Below, in pieces: positions 7,640 through 14,738 of a stretch of 37,361 nucleotides of DNA. The stretch is taken from contig NZ_WMKA01000042.1 of assembly GCF_009711085.1 (NCBI RefSeq), positions 1 through 37,361 of the forward strand, given 5' to 3'. The first letter of the stretch is position 1. Every line of letters begins with the position of its first letter. A program made the position numbers and the translations under genes. Source of the DNA: Cellulosimicrobium composti (GTDB taxonomy: Bacteria > Actinomycetota > Actinomycetes > Actinomycetales > Cellulomonadaceae). The notes below the pieces were generated by a model. That model did not search any database. It was not told the origin of the DNA and saw only the letters and a list, made by a program, of their open reading frames with translations.

Positions 7640-8674
7640 ATGACGACTGGCAGGGGTGCGCAGTTCGATGGCGCGGCGTTGCGCGAGGACCTGCGGGCGT
7701 CGTGGAAGGACGCGACGGCCGCGTTGGTGCTGACGCTCGCGATCTTCGCACTGTTGTACTGGCGGGTCGCGCAGGGCACGTCGACGACGATCGAGGTGAT
7801 GCCGTTCCTCGCGGACGCGCCGCTGTACTGGATGTACTGGCTGTGCCAGGCGTTCGGGTGGTCGGGTCTGTTCTGGGCGTGGATCACGGTGATGCTCGGG
7901 CTGGTGCGGTCTTCGCGGCGCCCGGCGTGGATGCCGGTGTCGACGGCACGTCTGGAGCGGTGGCACCGCACGACGAGCCTGACGACGATCGGCCTGATGT
8001 TCGCGCACGCGTTTTGGTTCTTCGCCGAGCTGGTCCGGGAGAACGCGGACGGACTCTCGACGCCGGCGTTGCTGTGGGGCGCGTTCGTGGACGTATTCGT
8101 ACCGGGCGGCTACTCCTCGGGCACGGGGCAGATCGCGATCCTGATCGGGCTGTTGGCGCTGTACCTGTCGATCCCGCTCGGCCTGGCGTTCTACGCGCGC
8201 CGGTGGATGGGCCCGCGCGTGTGGCAGGCGCTACACGCCTCGATCATCCTCGTGTACGTGCTGAGCGTGTGGCACACCCTGCTGTACGGGACGAACGTCT
8301 GGTACGACGGGGCGTTCCGCACCACGATCTGGCTGCTGCAGCTGCCCGTCGCCGGGCTGCTCCTGGTGCGGCTGCTCGCGCCGGCCCGCACGCCCGGGCG
8401 GTCCGCGCTGGACACGGCCGGACGCTGGGTCGGTCGCCTCGCGGTCTCGGCGACGATCGTCGTCGTCCTGCTCGTCACCGCGACGGGCCGTGACGGCGGG
8501 CGCACGCCGGGCTCGGACGGGGCGGGGCTCAACGTCACCCAGGTGATGGTCTGGGTGGGGTTCGTCCTGTTCGTGGTCGCCGTCGCCATCACGGTGGTGC
8601 GCGCGCACCGTCGCCCCCGCGCGACGCCCGAGCGCGAGAAGCCTGCTGTGCCTGCGCTCGAGACCACCCGGTAG
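7640..8674 (+). CDS. Ferric-reductase-like transmembrane protein
   Basis: 344 aa from the ATG at 7640, with AGAGG about 8 nt upstream. Some seven to eight helices are present. Histidines sit in the pattern of the ferric reductase-like membrane domain (heme b ligands): RWHRTTSLTTIGLMFAHAF, WQALHASIIL and VWHTLLYG. No FAD or NAD domain follows, so it resembles the stand-alone heme-binding membrane component (YedZ/MsrQ-like) rather than a full NADPH oxidase. It ends with an extra helix pair and a charged tail. A membrane heme electron carrier role is inferred from the family. The following sequence is a decayed ctaG. Confidence 0.75.
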   Translation: MTTGRGAQFDGAALREDLRASWKDATAALVLTLAIFALLYWRVAQGTSTTIEVMPFLADAPLYWMYWLCQAFGWSGLFWAWITVMLGLVRSSRRPAWMPVSTARLERWHRTTSLTTIGLMFAHAFWFFAELVRENADGLSTPALLWGAFVDVFVPGGYSSGTGQIAILIGLLALYLSIPLGLAFYARRWMGPRVWQALHASIILVYVLSVWHTLLYGTNVWYDGAFRTTIWLLQLPVAGLLLVRLLAPARTPGRSALDTAGRWVGRLAVSATIVVVLLVTATGRDGGRTPGSDGAGLNVTQVMVWVGFVLFVVAVAITVVRAHRRPRATPEREKPAVPALETTR

Positions 8675-8676
8675 AC

Positions 8677-9096
8677 GGCGCCGCCCTGACCGCGGACCAC
8701 CGGTGCGGGTACCTGTTCTTCTGGGTCGTCCCCGGGATCGACCCCGGCCCCACCCGCGCCGCCTACCCCATCCGCCCGCTCATCCTGCTCATCGCCATGG
8801 CGTTCCACGCGTTCTTCGGCGTCGCCGTCATAGCCGACCAGCAGATCCTCGCCGCCGACTGGTGGGCATCCATCGGATACACCGCCACCACCACCTTGCT
8901 CGACGACCAAGCCGACGGCAGCTCCATCGCCTGGGGAGCCGGCGAGCCCCCGACCTGATCGCGCGATCGTCGTCGCCGTCCAATGGACCCGCGGACGACG
9001 AATCGCACCGTCCACCGCCCAGGCCGCCAAGCCGACCGCGACGGCGACGCCGATCGCACCGCCCTCAACGCCCACCTCGCGAAGAGGGACTCGTAG
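8677..9096 (+). pseudogene. Decayed second ctaG (5'-truncated, frameshifted)
   Basis: Frame 1 from 8677 reads YLFFWVVPGIDPGP, then FHAFFGVAVI, ILAADWW and IAWGAGEPPT before TGA at 8956-8958. These are the second-half motifs of caa3 CtaG proteins. A different frame then gives IVVAVQWTR, the expected last helix, and frame 1 resumes with DRDGDADRTALNAH before TAG 9094-9096, matching a CtaG C-terminus. The first half of the gene is absent: the recognisable match begins just after the stop of the preceding gene. Two frame changes in a conserved order mark this as a pseudogene. Confidence 0.72.
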
Positions 9097-9121
9097 CAAC
9101 GCCGCGTGATGCAGAACCCAC

Positions 9122-9396
9122 GTTTCACGGACGTCGCAGAACCTGGTTGTGCGACGTCCGAGAAACGGTCGGTTCTGCGGTGTCCGATAACCTTGTAGGA
9201 ACCGGCCAAGTCTCGCGCGACTCTCGGCGGGCCTTGTCGATGAGTCACGAGGCGCGTAGCCGCATGTGGGTGTGGGTGCTGACTGAGACGATTAAATCCA
9301 GGCGAGTCGTGACTTCGACGAGGGGATGCGCCGCGGTGATCATCCCGCGCAACAAGCCGCCGATCCCCGCGAGGTGATCGTGGGCGGTCTCTCTCG
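9122..9396 (+). repeat. Module copy 1: hairpin leader plus deletion remnant
   Basis: 9122-9330 is a near-copy, in the same orientation, of 11970-12175. It starts with a 17-bp hairpin (9122-9138/9150-9166, one mismatch, 11-nt loop), then a second hairpin GGTCGGTTC/GAACCGGCC, and ends at the ribosome site GAGGGGATGCG. Directly after this, 18 bp (9329-9346) match the inside of the DUF3800-like gene at 12551-12568. Then 9346-9396 match 13132-13181, downstream of that gene. Copy 1 is therefore the same module with two internal deletions. It encodes nothing convincing. Confidence 0.75.
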
Positions 9397-9432
9397 GGGA
9401 GTCGTCGCTCCTCGGTGCGGTGACGTCCGGCG

Positions 9433-9525
9433 TCAGCCGGTTACCAGCGTGATGACGACGAGGGTCACGATGATGACGCCCGCACAGATGCCGAGCCCGA
9501 CGAGAAGCGCGCGGTTCTTGCCCAT
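9433..9525 (-). CDS. 30-aa single-helix membrane peptide
   Basis: ATG at 9525 to TGA at 9433-9435. The peptide begins MGKNRALLVGLGICAG and is one hydrophobic helix with a basic N-terminus. A -10-like TATGGT (9537-9532) lies exactly 6 nt before the ATG, the same leaderless geometry seen for several genes here. No family recognised. It lies between module copy 1 and the SulP gene. The 220 nt between it and SulP shows nothing else. It could be a genuine small membrane protein or chance. Confidence 0.42.
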   Translation of the reverse strand: MGKNRALLVGLGICAGVIIVTLVVITLVTG

Positions 9526-9745
9526 TGCACGACCATACCGACGCCCCGCAGCGCGCAGCGTAGAGTCCCGTCCACCTCGTCAAGGCGCCGGACTCATAGA
9601 CTCGGCTCGGCGCCCAATCGCCCATGCGCGACGCTCTCGCCATCTCTCTCTTGAATGTCCGTGGTGAGGTCACCCCCGATCGGGCGCAGCGATGCTCTGC
9701 GGTGCCCGATGGGGAGCCCACTTCACGGGTGCTTCCTGCCGTCCC

Positions 9746-11299
9746 TTAGTGTCCCGCGCCGAGCTTGCCACCGAGGCGGTCGAGGCGTTCGGTGGTGTCG
9801 GGGTTGGCGCCGACGATGGTGACGGTCTTGCCCTTCGCCTCGTACTTCGTGCGAATCGCGTCGAGCGTCGCGACGGTGGATGCGTCCCACACGTGGGCGT
9901 TCCTCATGTCGATGACGATGTTGCGCGGGTCGCCGGCGTAGTCGAACTGGTAGACGAGATCGTTGGACGAGGCGAAGAACAGCTCGCCCTCGACGGCGTA
10001 GACGCGCTGGTCGTCCGTGTCCGAGGCATCCAGACGGGTGACGGTCGTGAAGTGCGCGACGCGGCGCGCGAACAGCACCATGGCGACCAGGACGCCGACG
10101 ATCACGCCGTAGGCGAGGTTGTGGGTCGCGACCGTGACGACGACGGTGGCGAGCATGACCGCCGTCTCGGACTTCGGCATGCGCTTGAGGGTGCCGAGCT
10201 GCACGGAGTGCCAGTCGAAGGTGCCGATCGCGACCATGATCATCACGGCGACGAGGGCGGCCATGGGGATGATGGCGACGACGTCGCCGAGACCGACGAC
10301 GAGGATCAGCAGGAAGACGCCGGCGAGGAACGTGGAGATGCGCGTGCGCGCCCCGGAGGCCTTCACGTTGATCATGGTCTGGCCGATCATGGCGCACCCG
10401 CCCATGCCACCGAAGAAGCCGGTGATGACGTTCGCGGCGCCCTGGCCCCAGGCCTCGCGGGTCTTGTTCGAGTGGGTGTCGGTGACGTCGTCGACGAGCT
10501 TGGCCGTCAGCAGGGACTCGAGGATCCCGACCAGGGCCATCGCGAGCGCGAACGGCGCGATGATCTGCAGCGTCTCGAGGTTCAGCGGGACGTCGGGGAA
10601 GAACAGCGACGGCAAGGAGTCGGGCAGCTCGCCCTCGTCGCCGACGGTCGGCACGTTGATCGCGGCGGTCACGGTCGCGGCGGTCAGCAGCACGATCGCC
10701 ACTAGCGGAGCCGGCACGATCTTCGTCCAGCGCGGCATGAGGACCATGATCGCGATGCCGACGGCGACCAGCGGGTAGACCATCCACGGCACGCCCTGCA
10801 GGTGCGGCAGCTGGGACAGGAAGATCAGGATCGCCAGCGCGTTGACGAACCCGACCATGACGGAGCGCGGGATGAACCGCATGAGTTTCGCCACCCCGAG
10901 CAGGCCGAGCGCGACCTGGAAGATGCCGGCCAGGATCACCGTGGCGATGAAGTAGTCCATGCCGTACTCACGGGCGACCGGGGCGATCACGAGCGCGATC
11001 GCTCCGGTCGCGGCAGAGATCATCGCCGGACGCCCGCCGAGGAACGCGATCGACACCGCCATCGTGAACGAGGCGAACAGCCCGATCCGGGGATCGACCC
11101 CCGCGATGATCGAGAACGCGATCGCCTCGGGGATGAGGGCGAGCGCAACGACCAGGCCCGCGAGGACTTCGGTCTTCAGTCTGCGCGGCGACTTCAGGGC
11201 GGCGAGGACGGAGTACGACTCGTCGGCCTCGGGCGCACCCGTGACGGATTGGGGCGTGGGGACGGGATCGGACAGGCTGGGACGGGCGTCGTTCGGCAC
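9746..11299 (-). CDS. SulP-family anion transporter with STAS domain
   Basis: 517 aa from the GTG at 11299, preceded by AAGGAA; longer in-frame starts run into the MerR promoter region. About 10-12 helices (ALIPEAIAFSIIAGVDPRIGLF is the typical first pair; the NVITGFFGGMGGCAMIGQTMINV region is the family signature) precede a C-terminal STAS domain (NIVIDMRNAHVWDASTVATLD). SulP proteins move sulfate, bicarbonate or other oxyanions, and substrate cannot be read from sequence. It is divergent from a MerR-type regulator, the usual partner arrangement. An oxyanion carrier in an arsenic/phosphate island could matter for selenate, chromate or molybdate, but this is speculation. Confidence 0.9.
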   Translation of the reverse strand: MPNDARPSLSDPVPTPQSVTGAPEADESYSVLAALKSPRRLKTEVLAGLVVALALIPEAIAFSIIAGVDPRIGLFASFTMAVSIAFLGGRPAMISAATGAIALVIAPVAREYGMDYFIATVILAGIFQVALGLLGVAKLMRFIPRSVMVGFVNALAILIFLSQLPHLQGVPWMVYPLVAVGIAIMVLMPRWTKIVPAPLVAIVLLTAATVTAAINVPTVGDEGELPDSLPSLFFPDVPLNLETLQIIAPFALAMALVGILESLLTAKLVDDVTDTHSNKTREAWGQGAANVITGFFGGMGGCAMIGQTMINVKASGARTRISTFLAGVFLLILVVGLGDVVAIIPMAALVAVMIMVAIGTFDWHSVQLGTLKRMPKSETAVMLATVVVTVATHNLAYGVIVGVLVAMVLFARRVAHFTTVTRLDASDTDDQRVYAVEGELFFASSNDLVYQFDYAGDPRNIVIDMRNAHVWDASTVATLDAIRTKYEAKGKTVTIVGANPDTTERLDRLGGKLGAGH

Positions 11300-11459
11300 G
11301 CGGCGTTCCTTCGAGGTCAGGGGCGCGCACGCCCCGAGGACCAGATCACGCGACCGGGTCCAGGGATGGACAGGACAAGGGCACGCGACGCTGCGCACGA
11401 GAAGAGTGGATGGCCTCGACCCCGCGGAATCGGGAGCGCGAAGAACCGGACCGTCGGAA

Positions 11460-11485
11460 ACTGTACCCTCACGTAAGGGTAGAGT
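11460..11485. promoter_or_regulatory. MerR-type operator between the SulP gene and merR-like gene
   Basis: Inverted repeat TACCCT-CACGTA-AGGGTA at 11464-11481. TAGAGT (11480-11485, plus) and TACAGT (11465-11460, minus) sit at its two edges as possible -10 boxes, so one dyad could control both divergent genes. No clear -35 boxes were found, as is common for MerR-activated promoters. Confidence 0.55.
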
Positions 11486-11528
11486 TCCAGTCGTCCCCGC
11501 AGGCTCGTCGACGCGAGAGAATTCCCCC

Positions 11529-11912
11529 ATGACCGACCGCTCCGAACCGGCCACGATGCACATCGGAGCCGTCGCTACCCGCACTGGCCTGTCGCTGCGC
11601 ACGCTGCGCCACTACGACGAGGTCGGGCTCGTGCGCCCCTCGGGCCGCAGCGACGGCGGGTTCCGCCTCTACACGGAGCAGGACGTCGACCGACTGCTCG
11701 TCGTGCGCCGCATGAAGCCCCTCGGGTTCACGCTCGAGGAGATGGCGGACCTCCTCGAGATCTCCGACCGTCTCGCCGTCGGAGGCCTCGACGACGCAGA
11801 GCTGCGCGCGCGCCTCGACGCCTACGTCGACACGGCCGAGCAGCGCCGCGCCGACCTCGCGCGCAAGCTCGCGATGGCCGACGAGTTCATCGGCGTCCTC
11901 AAGGCGCGCTAG
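11529..11912 (+). CDS. MerR-family transcriptional regulator
   Basis: 127 aa. The N-terminal winged helix (HIGAVATRTGLSLRTLRHYDEVGLVRPSGR...GGFRLY) is classic MerR, followed by the ADLLEISDRL segment and a long coiled-coil dimerisation helix that ends the protein. No metal-binding C-terminal loop or cysteines are present, so it is not a MerR/CueR/ZntR-type metal sensor. It is divergent from the SulP transporter and is predicted to control it through the dyad at 11464-11481. Module copy 2 starts just downstream. Confidence 0.88.
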   Translation: MTDRSEPATMHIGAVATRTGLSLRTLRHYDEVGLVRPSGRSDGGFRLYTEQDVDRLLVVRRMKPLGFTLEEMADLLEISDRLAVGGLDDAELRARLDAYVDTAEQRRADLARKLAMADEFIGVLKAR

Positions 11913-11969
11913 CAGCCAGCCTTGGTCACGGCCGCAGGCGGGGCGCCTCGCGCGTGTCGGGGAACCCGG

Positions 11970-12175
11970 GGTTGTCAGACGTCGCAGAACCCTCTTTTGC
12001 GACGCCTGACAAACGGTCGGTTCTGCGGTGTCCGACAACCTTGTAGGAACCGGCCAAGTTTCGGGAGGGTCTTCGCCGGGCTTGGTCGATGAGTTACGAG
12101 GCGGAGCCGCCTGTAGGTGTGGGTGCTGACTGAGACGATGCATCCAGCGAGTCGTGACTTCGACGAGGGGATGCG
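11970..12175 (+). repeat. Module copy 2 leader: two adjacent hairpins before the 69-aa gene
   Basis: Near-copy of 9122-9330. Hairpin 1 has arms 11970-11986 and 11998-12014 (17 bp, two mismatches, 11-nt loop starting GAACC). Hairpin 2 is GGTCGGTTC (12015-12023) with GAACCGGCC (12047-12055), directly adjacent. The half-site GTTGTC.GAC..CGCAGAACC also recurs inverted at 12019-12039. A conserved 100-nt stretch then leads to GAGGGG, the ribosome site of the next gene. It could be a structured 5' leader, an ncRNA or a multi-site protein-binding region. Confidence 0.7.
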
Positions 12176-12179
12176 TACC

Positions 12180-12389
12180 GTGGCGAACTTCAAGTTCGAC
12201 AGCAAGGGCCTGGCCGACCTTCAGAAGCACATGGAGCAGCAGCTGAAGAAGGCCGAGCTCGAGGCGAACAGGGCTGCGGCCCGTGAGTCGACACCTGAGG
12301 CCAAGGCGCGAGCCTTCGCCCGGGTCTTGCGCAAGTACGGGGTCGAGAACGTCAACGAGGCGGAGCTCCGCAAGAAGTTCAGCCGCTGA
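12180..12389 (+). CDS. 69-aa charged helical protein of the repeated module
   Basis: Starts at GTG 12180, with AGGGG 9 nt upstream (ATG 12171 is an alternative). Lys/Glu/Ala/Arg-rich, almost entirely helical, with a coiled-coil-like middle (LQKHMEQQLKKAELEANRAA) and a C-terminal FARVLRKYGVENVNEAELRKKF segment. No known domain recognised and no cysteines. It is the first gene of the repeated module and lies 79 nt before the DUF3800-like gene; the pair may work together. A role as a small nucleic-acid-binding or antitoxin-like partner is possible but not shown. Confidence 0.65.
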   Translation: MANFKFDSKGLADLQKHMEQQLKKAELEANRAAARESTPEAKARAFARVLRKYGVENVNEAELRKKFSR

Positions 12390-12467
12390 CCCTGCCGTCA
12401 CCCGCGGGACGCCGCTCTACGTCGTACCGCGCGTGATGGTGTCGTTCGCCGTCCGTACCCTTGCGTC

Positions 12468-13028
12468 GTGCCTACCAGCGTGCCGGACCGTTCCCTGCGA
12501 GGCGGTCACGTGTTCGTCGACGAGAGCAAGAAGCAGGACTACCTGCTCGTCGCCGCGGTGATCATCCCCGGTGAGCTCGCGCTCGCCCGCAAGACGGTGC
12601 GGGGGCTGCAGAAGCCCGGCCAGCGCCGGTTGCACATGGTCAAGGAGTCGCCGGCGCGTCAGCACACGATCTTGTCGACGCTCGGCACGCTCGGGGCGCA
12701 GGTCACGATCTACCAGGCCGGCGCGGGGTACCGCACGAACATCGAGCGGCGGGCGGCGTGCCTGGAGCGGCTCGTGGAGAACATCGCGGAGGCGGGCTGC
12801 GCCCGGCTGATGCTCGAGAGCGAGCAAGGCGAGGAAGAGCGCGACCGGCGCCTGCTCTATCGAGAGACGGGCCGTCACGGATGCCGGGACTCGCTGGCGT
12901 ACGACCACGCGACCGCGGCCGCCGAGCCGCTACTCGCGATCCCGGACGCGATCGCCTGGGCGTGGGCCCGGGGCGGTGACGCGCGTCGTCGCGCCGAGCC
13001 GCTGGTCGACGGCGTCGTCCGGCTGTAG
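12468..13028 (+). CDS. DUF3800-like protein of the repeated module
   Basis: 186 aa. The start GGHVFVDESKKQDYLLVAAVII resembles the FIDESG opening of DUF3800 proteins, which have an RNase H-like fold. Conserved-looking acidic residues follow (VDES at about 17-20, LESEQGEEER near 115-124, and a late IPDAIAWAWARGGD). This suggests a nuclease-like acidic site, though catalysis is unproven. GTG 12468 lies 6 nt after TACCCT (12456-12461), so the mRNA is probably leaderless. A fragment of this gene's promoter and first 12 codons recurs at 37013-37060, and an internal 18-bp piece recurs in module copy 1. Confidence 0.7.
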   Translation: MPTSVPDRSLRGGHVFVDESKKQDYLLVAAVIIPGELALARKTVRGLQKPGQRRLHMVKESPARQHTILSTLGTLGAQVTIYQAGAGYRTNIERRAACLERLVENIAEAGCARLMLESEQGEEERDRRLLYRETGRHGCRDSLAYDHATAAAEPLLAIPDAIAWAWARGGDARRRAEPLVDGVVRL

Positions 13029-13037
13029 AAAGCGCGA

Positions 13038-13075
13038 AACCCGAGCGCCACAACCGTCCGGAAGGGTCTCGGGTT
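13038..13075 (+). terminator. Hairpin after the DUF3800-like gene
   Basis: AACCCGAG (13038-13045) pairs with CTCGGGTT (13068-13075) around a 22-nt loop, starting 9 nt after the stop codon. There is no U-run, as is common in high-GC actinomycetes. Confidence 0.5.
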
Positions 13076-13131
13076 CACTTCTCGCCGCTACTGCGGTGAG
13101 CTGCCCCAATCTTAGGCACCCGTGTTGCGTA

Positions 13132-13181
13132 CGCGCAACGAACCGCCGATCCCGGCGGGTGATCTTTGGGCGGTCCCCCAT
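13132..13181 (+). repeat. Module tail repeat (matches 9346-9396)
   Basis: CGCGCAAC followed by CCGCCGATCCC, GTGATC and GGGCGGTC match the same blocks in the same order in module copy 1, with scattered substitutions and one or two small gaps. It marks the downstream boundary of the module. Confidence 0.65.
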
Positions 13182-13261
13182 GCGTGCAGGAGCACGCCTG
13201 CACCCGCTGCCACACCCTCGCGATCGATCCCGCCCAGCCCGGCCGCCCCGACCCCCAGGCT

Positions 13262-13591
13262 TCAGCAGCACACCTGGAGATAGGCCTGCAGGTCGCCCAA
13301 CGCCCGTGTCACGCCGTCGCGGTCAGCTCGGTAGAACACGACCCTGCCTTCACGTCGGGAGGTGACGATTCCGCCACGACGCAGGATCTGCAGCTGCTGG
13401 GACGCCGTGGGCTGACTGATGCCCGCGCGCTCGGCCACCTCGCCGACCGCGAGCTCGGCACCGCGTGCGAAGAGCAACAGGACACGCTGGCGCGTGGGGC
13501 TGGCCAACGCGCTGAGGAAGTCGTGCGTCGCCTGGGACAGCTCGAGCGGCGAAGTGTCCACCGCGGTTGCTTGGCTTGTCGGCGTGCTCAT
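13262..13591 (-). CDS. ArsR-family sensor with terminal Cys pair
   Basis: 109 aa with the winged-helix fold (LASPTRQRVLLLF..., recognition helix ISQPTASQQLQIL, wing GRVVFYRAD). The only cysteines are the last two residues (Cys108-Cys109), an unusual site; with a dimer they could bind As(III) or another soft metal. Divergent from the flavoprotein at 13656 with only 64 nt between the starts. The ATG at 13591 follows TACGCT (13603-13598) by 6 nt, so it is predicted leaderless. It probably represses itself and the flavoprotein/MFS pair. Confidence 0.85.
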   Translation of the reverse strand: MSTPTSQATAVDTSPLELSQATHDFLSALASPTRQRVLLLFARGAELAVGEVAERAGISQPTASQQLQILRRGGIVTSRREGRVVFYRADRDGVTRALGDLQAYLQVCC

Positions 13592-13597
13592 CCCTCG

Positions 13598-13655
13598 AGC
13601 GTACCCGCATCCATCGTTCTATTGACATATTCCACATCGTCGATACGTTACGGGG
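13598..13655. promoter_or_regulatory. Overlapping divergent promoters, both leaderless
   Basis: Plus strand: TTGACA (13622-13627), 16 nt, TACGTT (13644-13649), then 6 nt to GTG 13656. Minus strand: TACGCT (13603-13598), then 6 nt to ATG 13591. The short palindrome ATCGTCGAT at about 13637-13645 abuts the plus -10 box and may be part of the ArsR operator. Confidence 0.65.
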
Positions 13656-14738
13656 GTGACGACGCCATCGACGCTTCCCGTGATCATCATCGGTGCTGGC
13701 CAGTCGGGCCTGGCTGCGGCCAGGGCCGTGCGCGCGCGAGGTCTTGAACCGCTCGTGTTGGAGGCGGGCGACAGGCCGGTGGGGTCGTGGCCGTCGTACT
13801 ACGAGAGCCTGCGGCTGTTCTCCCCCGCCCGGTACAGCGGCTTCCCCGGGTTCGGCTTCGGCGGCGACCCGGACCGCTACCCGGCGCGCGACGAGGTGGT
13901 CGCGCACCTGCAGCGGTACGCCGACCACCTCGGGGTCGAGGTGCGCACGGGCACCCGGGCGGTGGCGGTCGAGCCAGCAGAGGCCGGGTTCGTGGTGCGC
14001 ACAGACGACGGGGTCGAGCTCGATGCGAGCGGGGTGATCGCGGCGACGGGGTCGTTCGCCAACCCGGTCCGCTCGAGCGTCGCCGGGTTGGAGCGCTTCG
14101 CCGGCCGGGTGATGCACGCGGCGCAGTACCGCGAGCCCTCGCCATTCGCCGGACAGCGCGTCGTGGTCGTTGGCGGTGGGAACTCGGGGGTGCAGATCGC
14201 GTACGAGCTGGCGCAGGTGAGCGACGTGACGCTCGCGACGCGCGAGCCCGTCGTGTTCGCGGTCCAGCGCCCGCTGGGACGCGACGTGCACTTCTGGTTC
14301 CGCGTCACCGGCTTCGACCGCTTCCCGCCGGCCGTGCTTCGGCGCGTGGTGCGCGGGCCACTGGTCCTGGACACCGGCGCGTATCGGTCAGCGCTGGAGG
14401 ACGGCACCGTGGATACGCGGGCGATGTTCACCGCGGTCGACCAGGACGAGGTGGTGTGGGCGGATGGGACGCGTGAACACGTCGACGCCCTCGTCCTGGC
14501 CACCGGGTACCGGCCAGCGCTGGGCTATCTCGGTGACCTGGCCGGTCTGGACGAGCGCGGCGTGCCGCGACAGCGCAGCGGGGTCTCGCTCGTCCGGCCG
14601 GGCCTGGGGTTCGTGGGGCTGGAGCTGCAGCGCTCGTTCGCCTCGAACACGCTGCGTGGGGTACACCGCGACGCCGCCCACGTCGCCGCGGCGGTCAGTG
14701 CGCACGCCCGGACCGTGCGCACGCTAACCCGGTCATGA
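13656..14738 (+). CDS. ArsO-like flavin-dependent monooxygenase/oxidoreductase
   Basis: 360 aa with an FAD site IIGAGQSG near residue 12, an NAD(P)H site VVVGGGNSG near 173, and ATGYRP near 284. LRLFSPARYSGFPGF and YPARDEV are shared with the other two flavoproteins of the window. Such proteins in ars operons are called ArsO and are thought to act on arsenicals or support redox balance; the substrate is unknown. Its GTG start is leaderless, behind a near-consensus promoter. The stop overlaps the start of the MFS gene (ATGA), and it is divergent from an ArsR sensor, so metalloid control is likely. Confidence 0.85.
   Translation: MTTPSTLPVIIIGAGQSGLAAARAVRARGLEPLVLEAGDRPVGSWPSYYESLRLFSPARYSGFPGFGFGGDPDRYPARDEVVAHLQRYADHLGVEVRTGTRAVAVEPAEAGFVVRTDDGVELDASGVIAATGSFANPVRSSVAGLERFAGRVMHAAQYREPSPFAGQRVVVVGGGNSGVQIAYELAQVSDVTLATREPVVFAVQRPLGRDVHFWFRVTGFDRFPPAVLRRVVRGPLVLDTGAYRSALEDGTVDTRAMFTAVDQDEVVWADGTREHVDALVLATGYRPALGYLGDLAGLDERGVPRQRSGVSLVRPGLGFVGLELQRSFASNTLRGVHRDAAHVAAAVSAHARTVRTLTRS

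Noticed and set aside
11970-12055. A resolvase res site
   Set aside because: The iterated dyads recall res subsites, but there is no resolvase gene in the window and the spacing does not match a known res layout that I can verify.
9122-12175. Reading the two 210-bp repeats as ends of a composite transposon around SulP/MerR
   Set aside because: They are not terminal inverted repeats of a recognised IS, no transposase is present and both are better explained as copies of a larger module.
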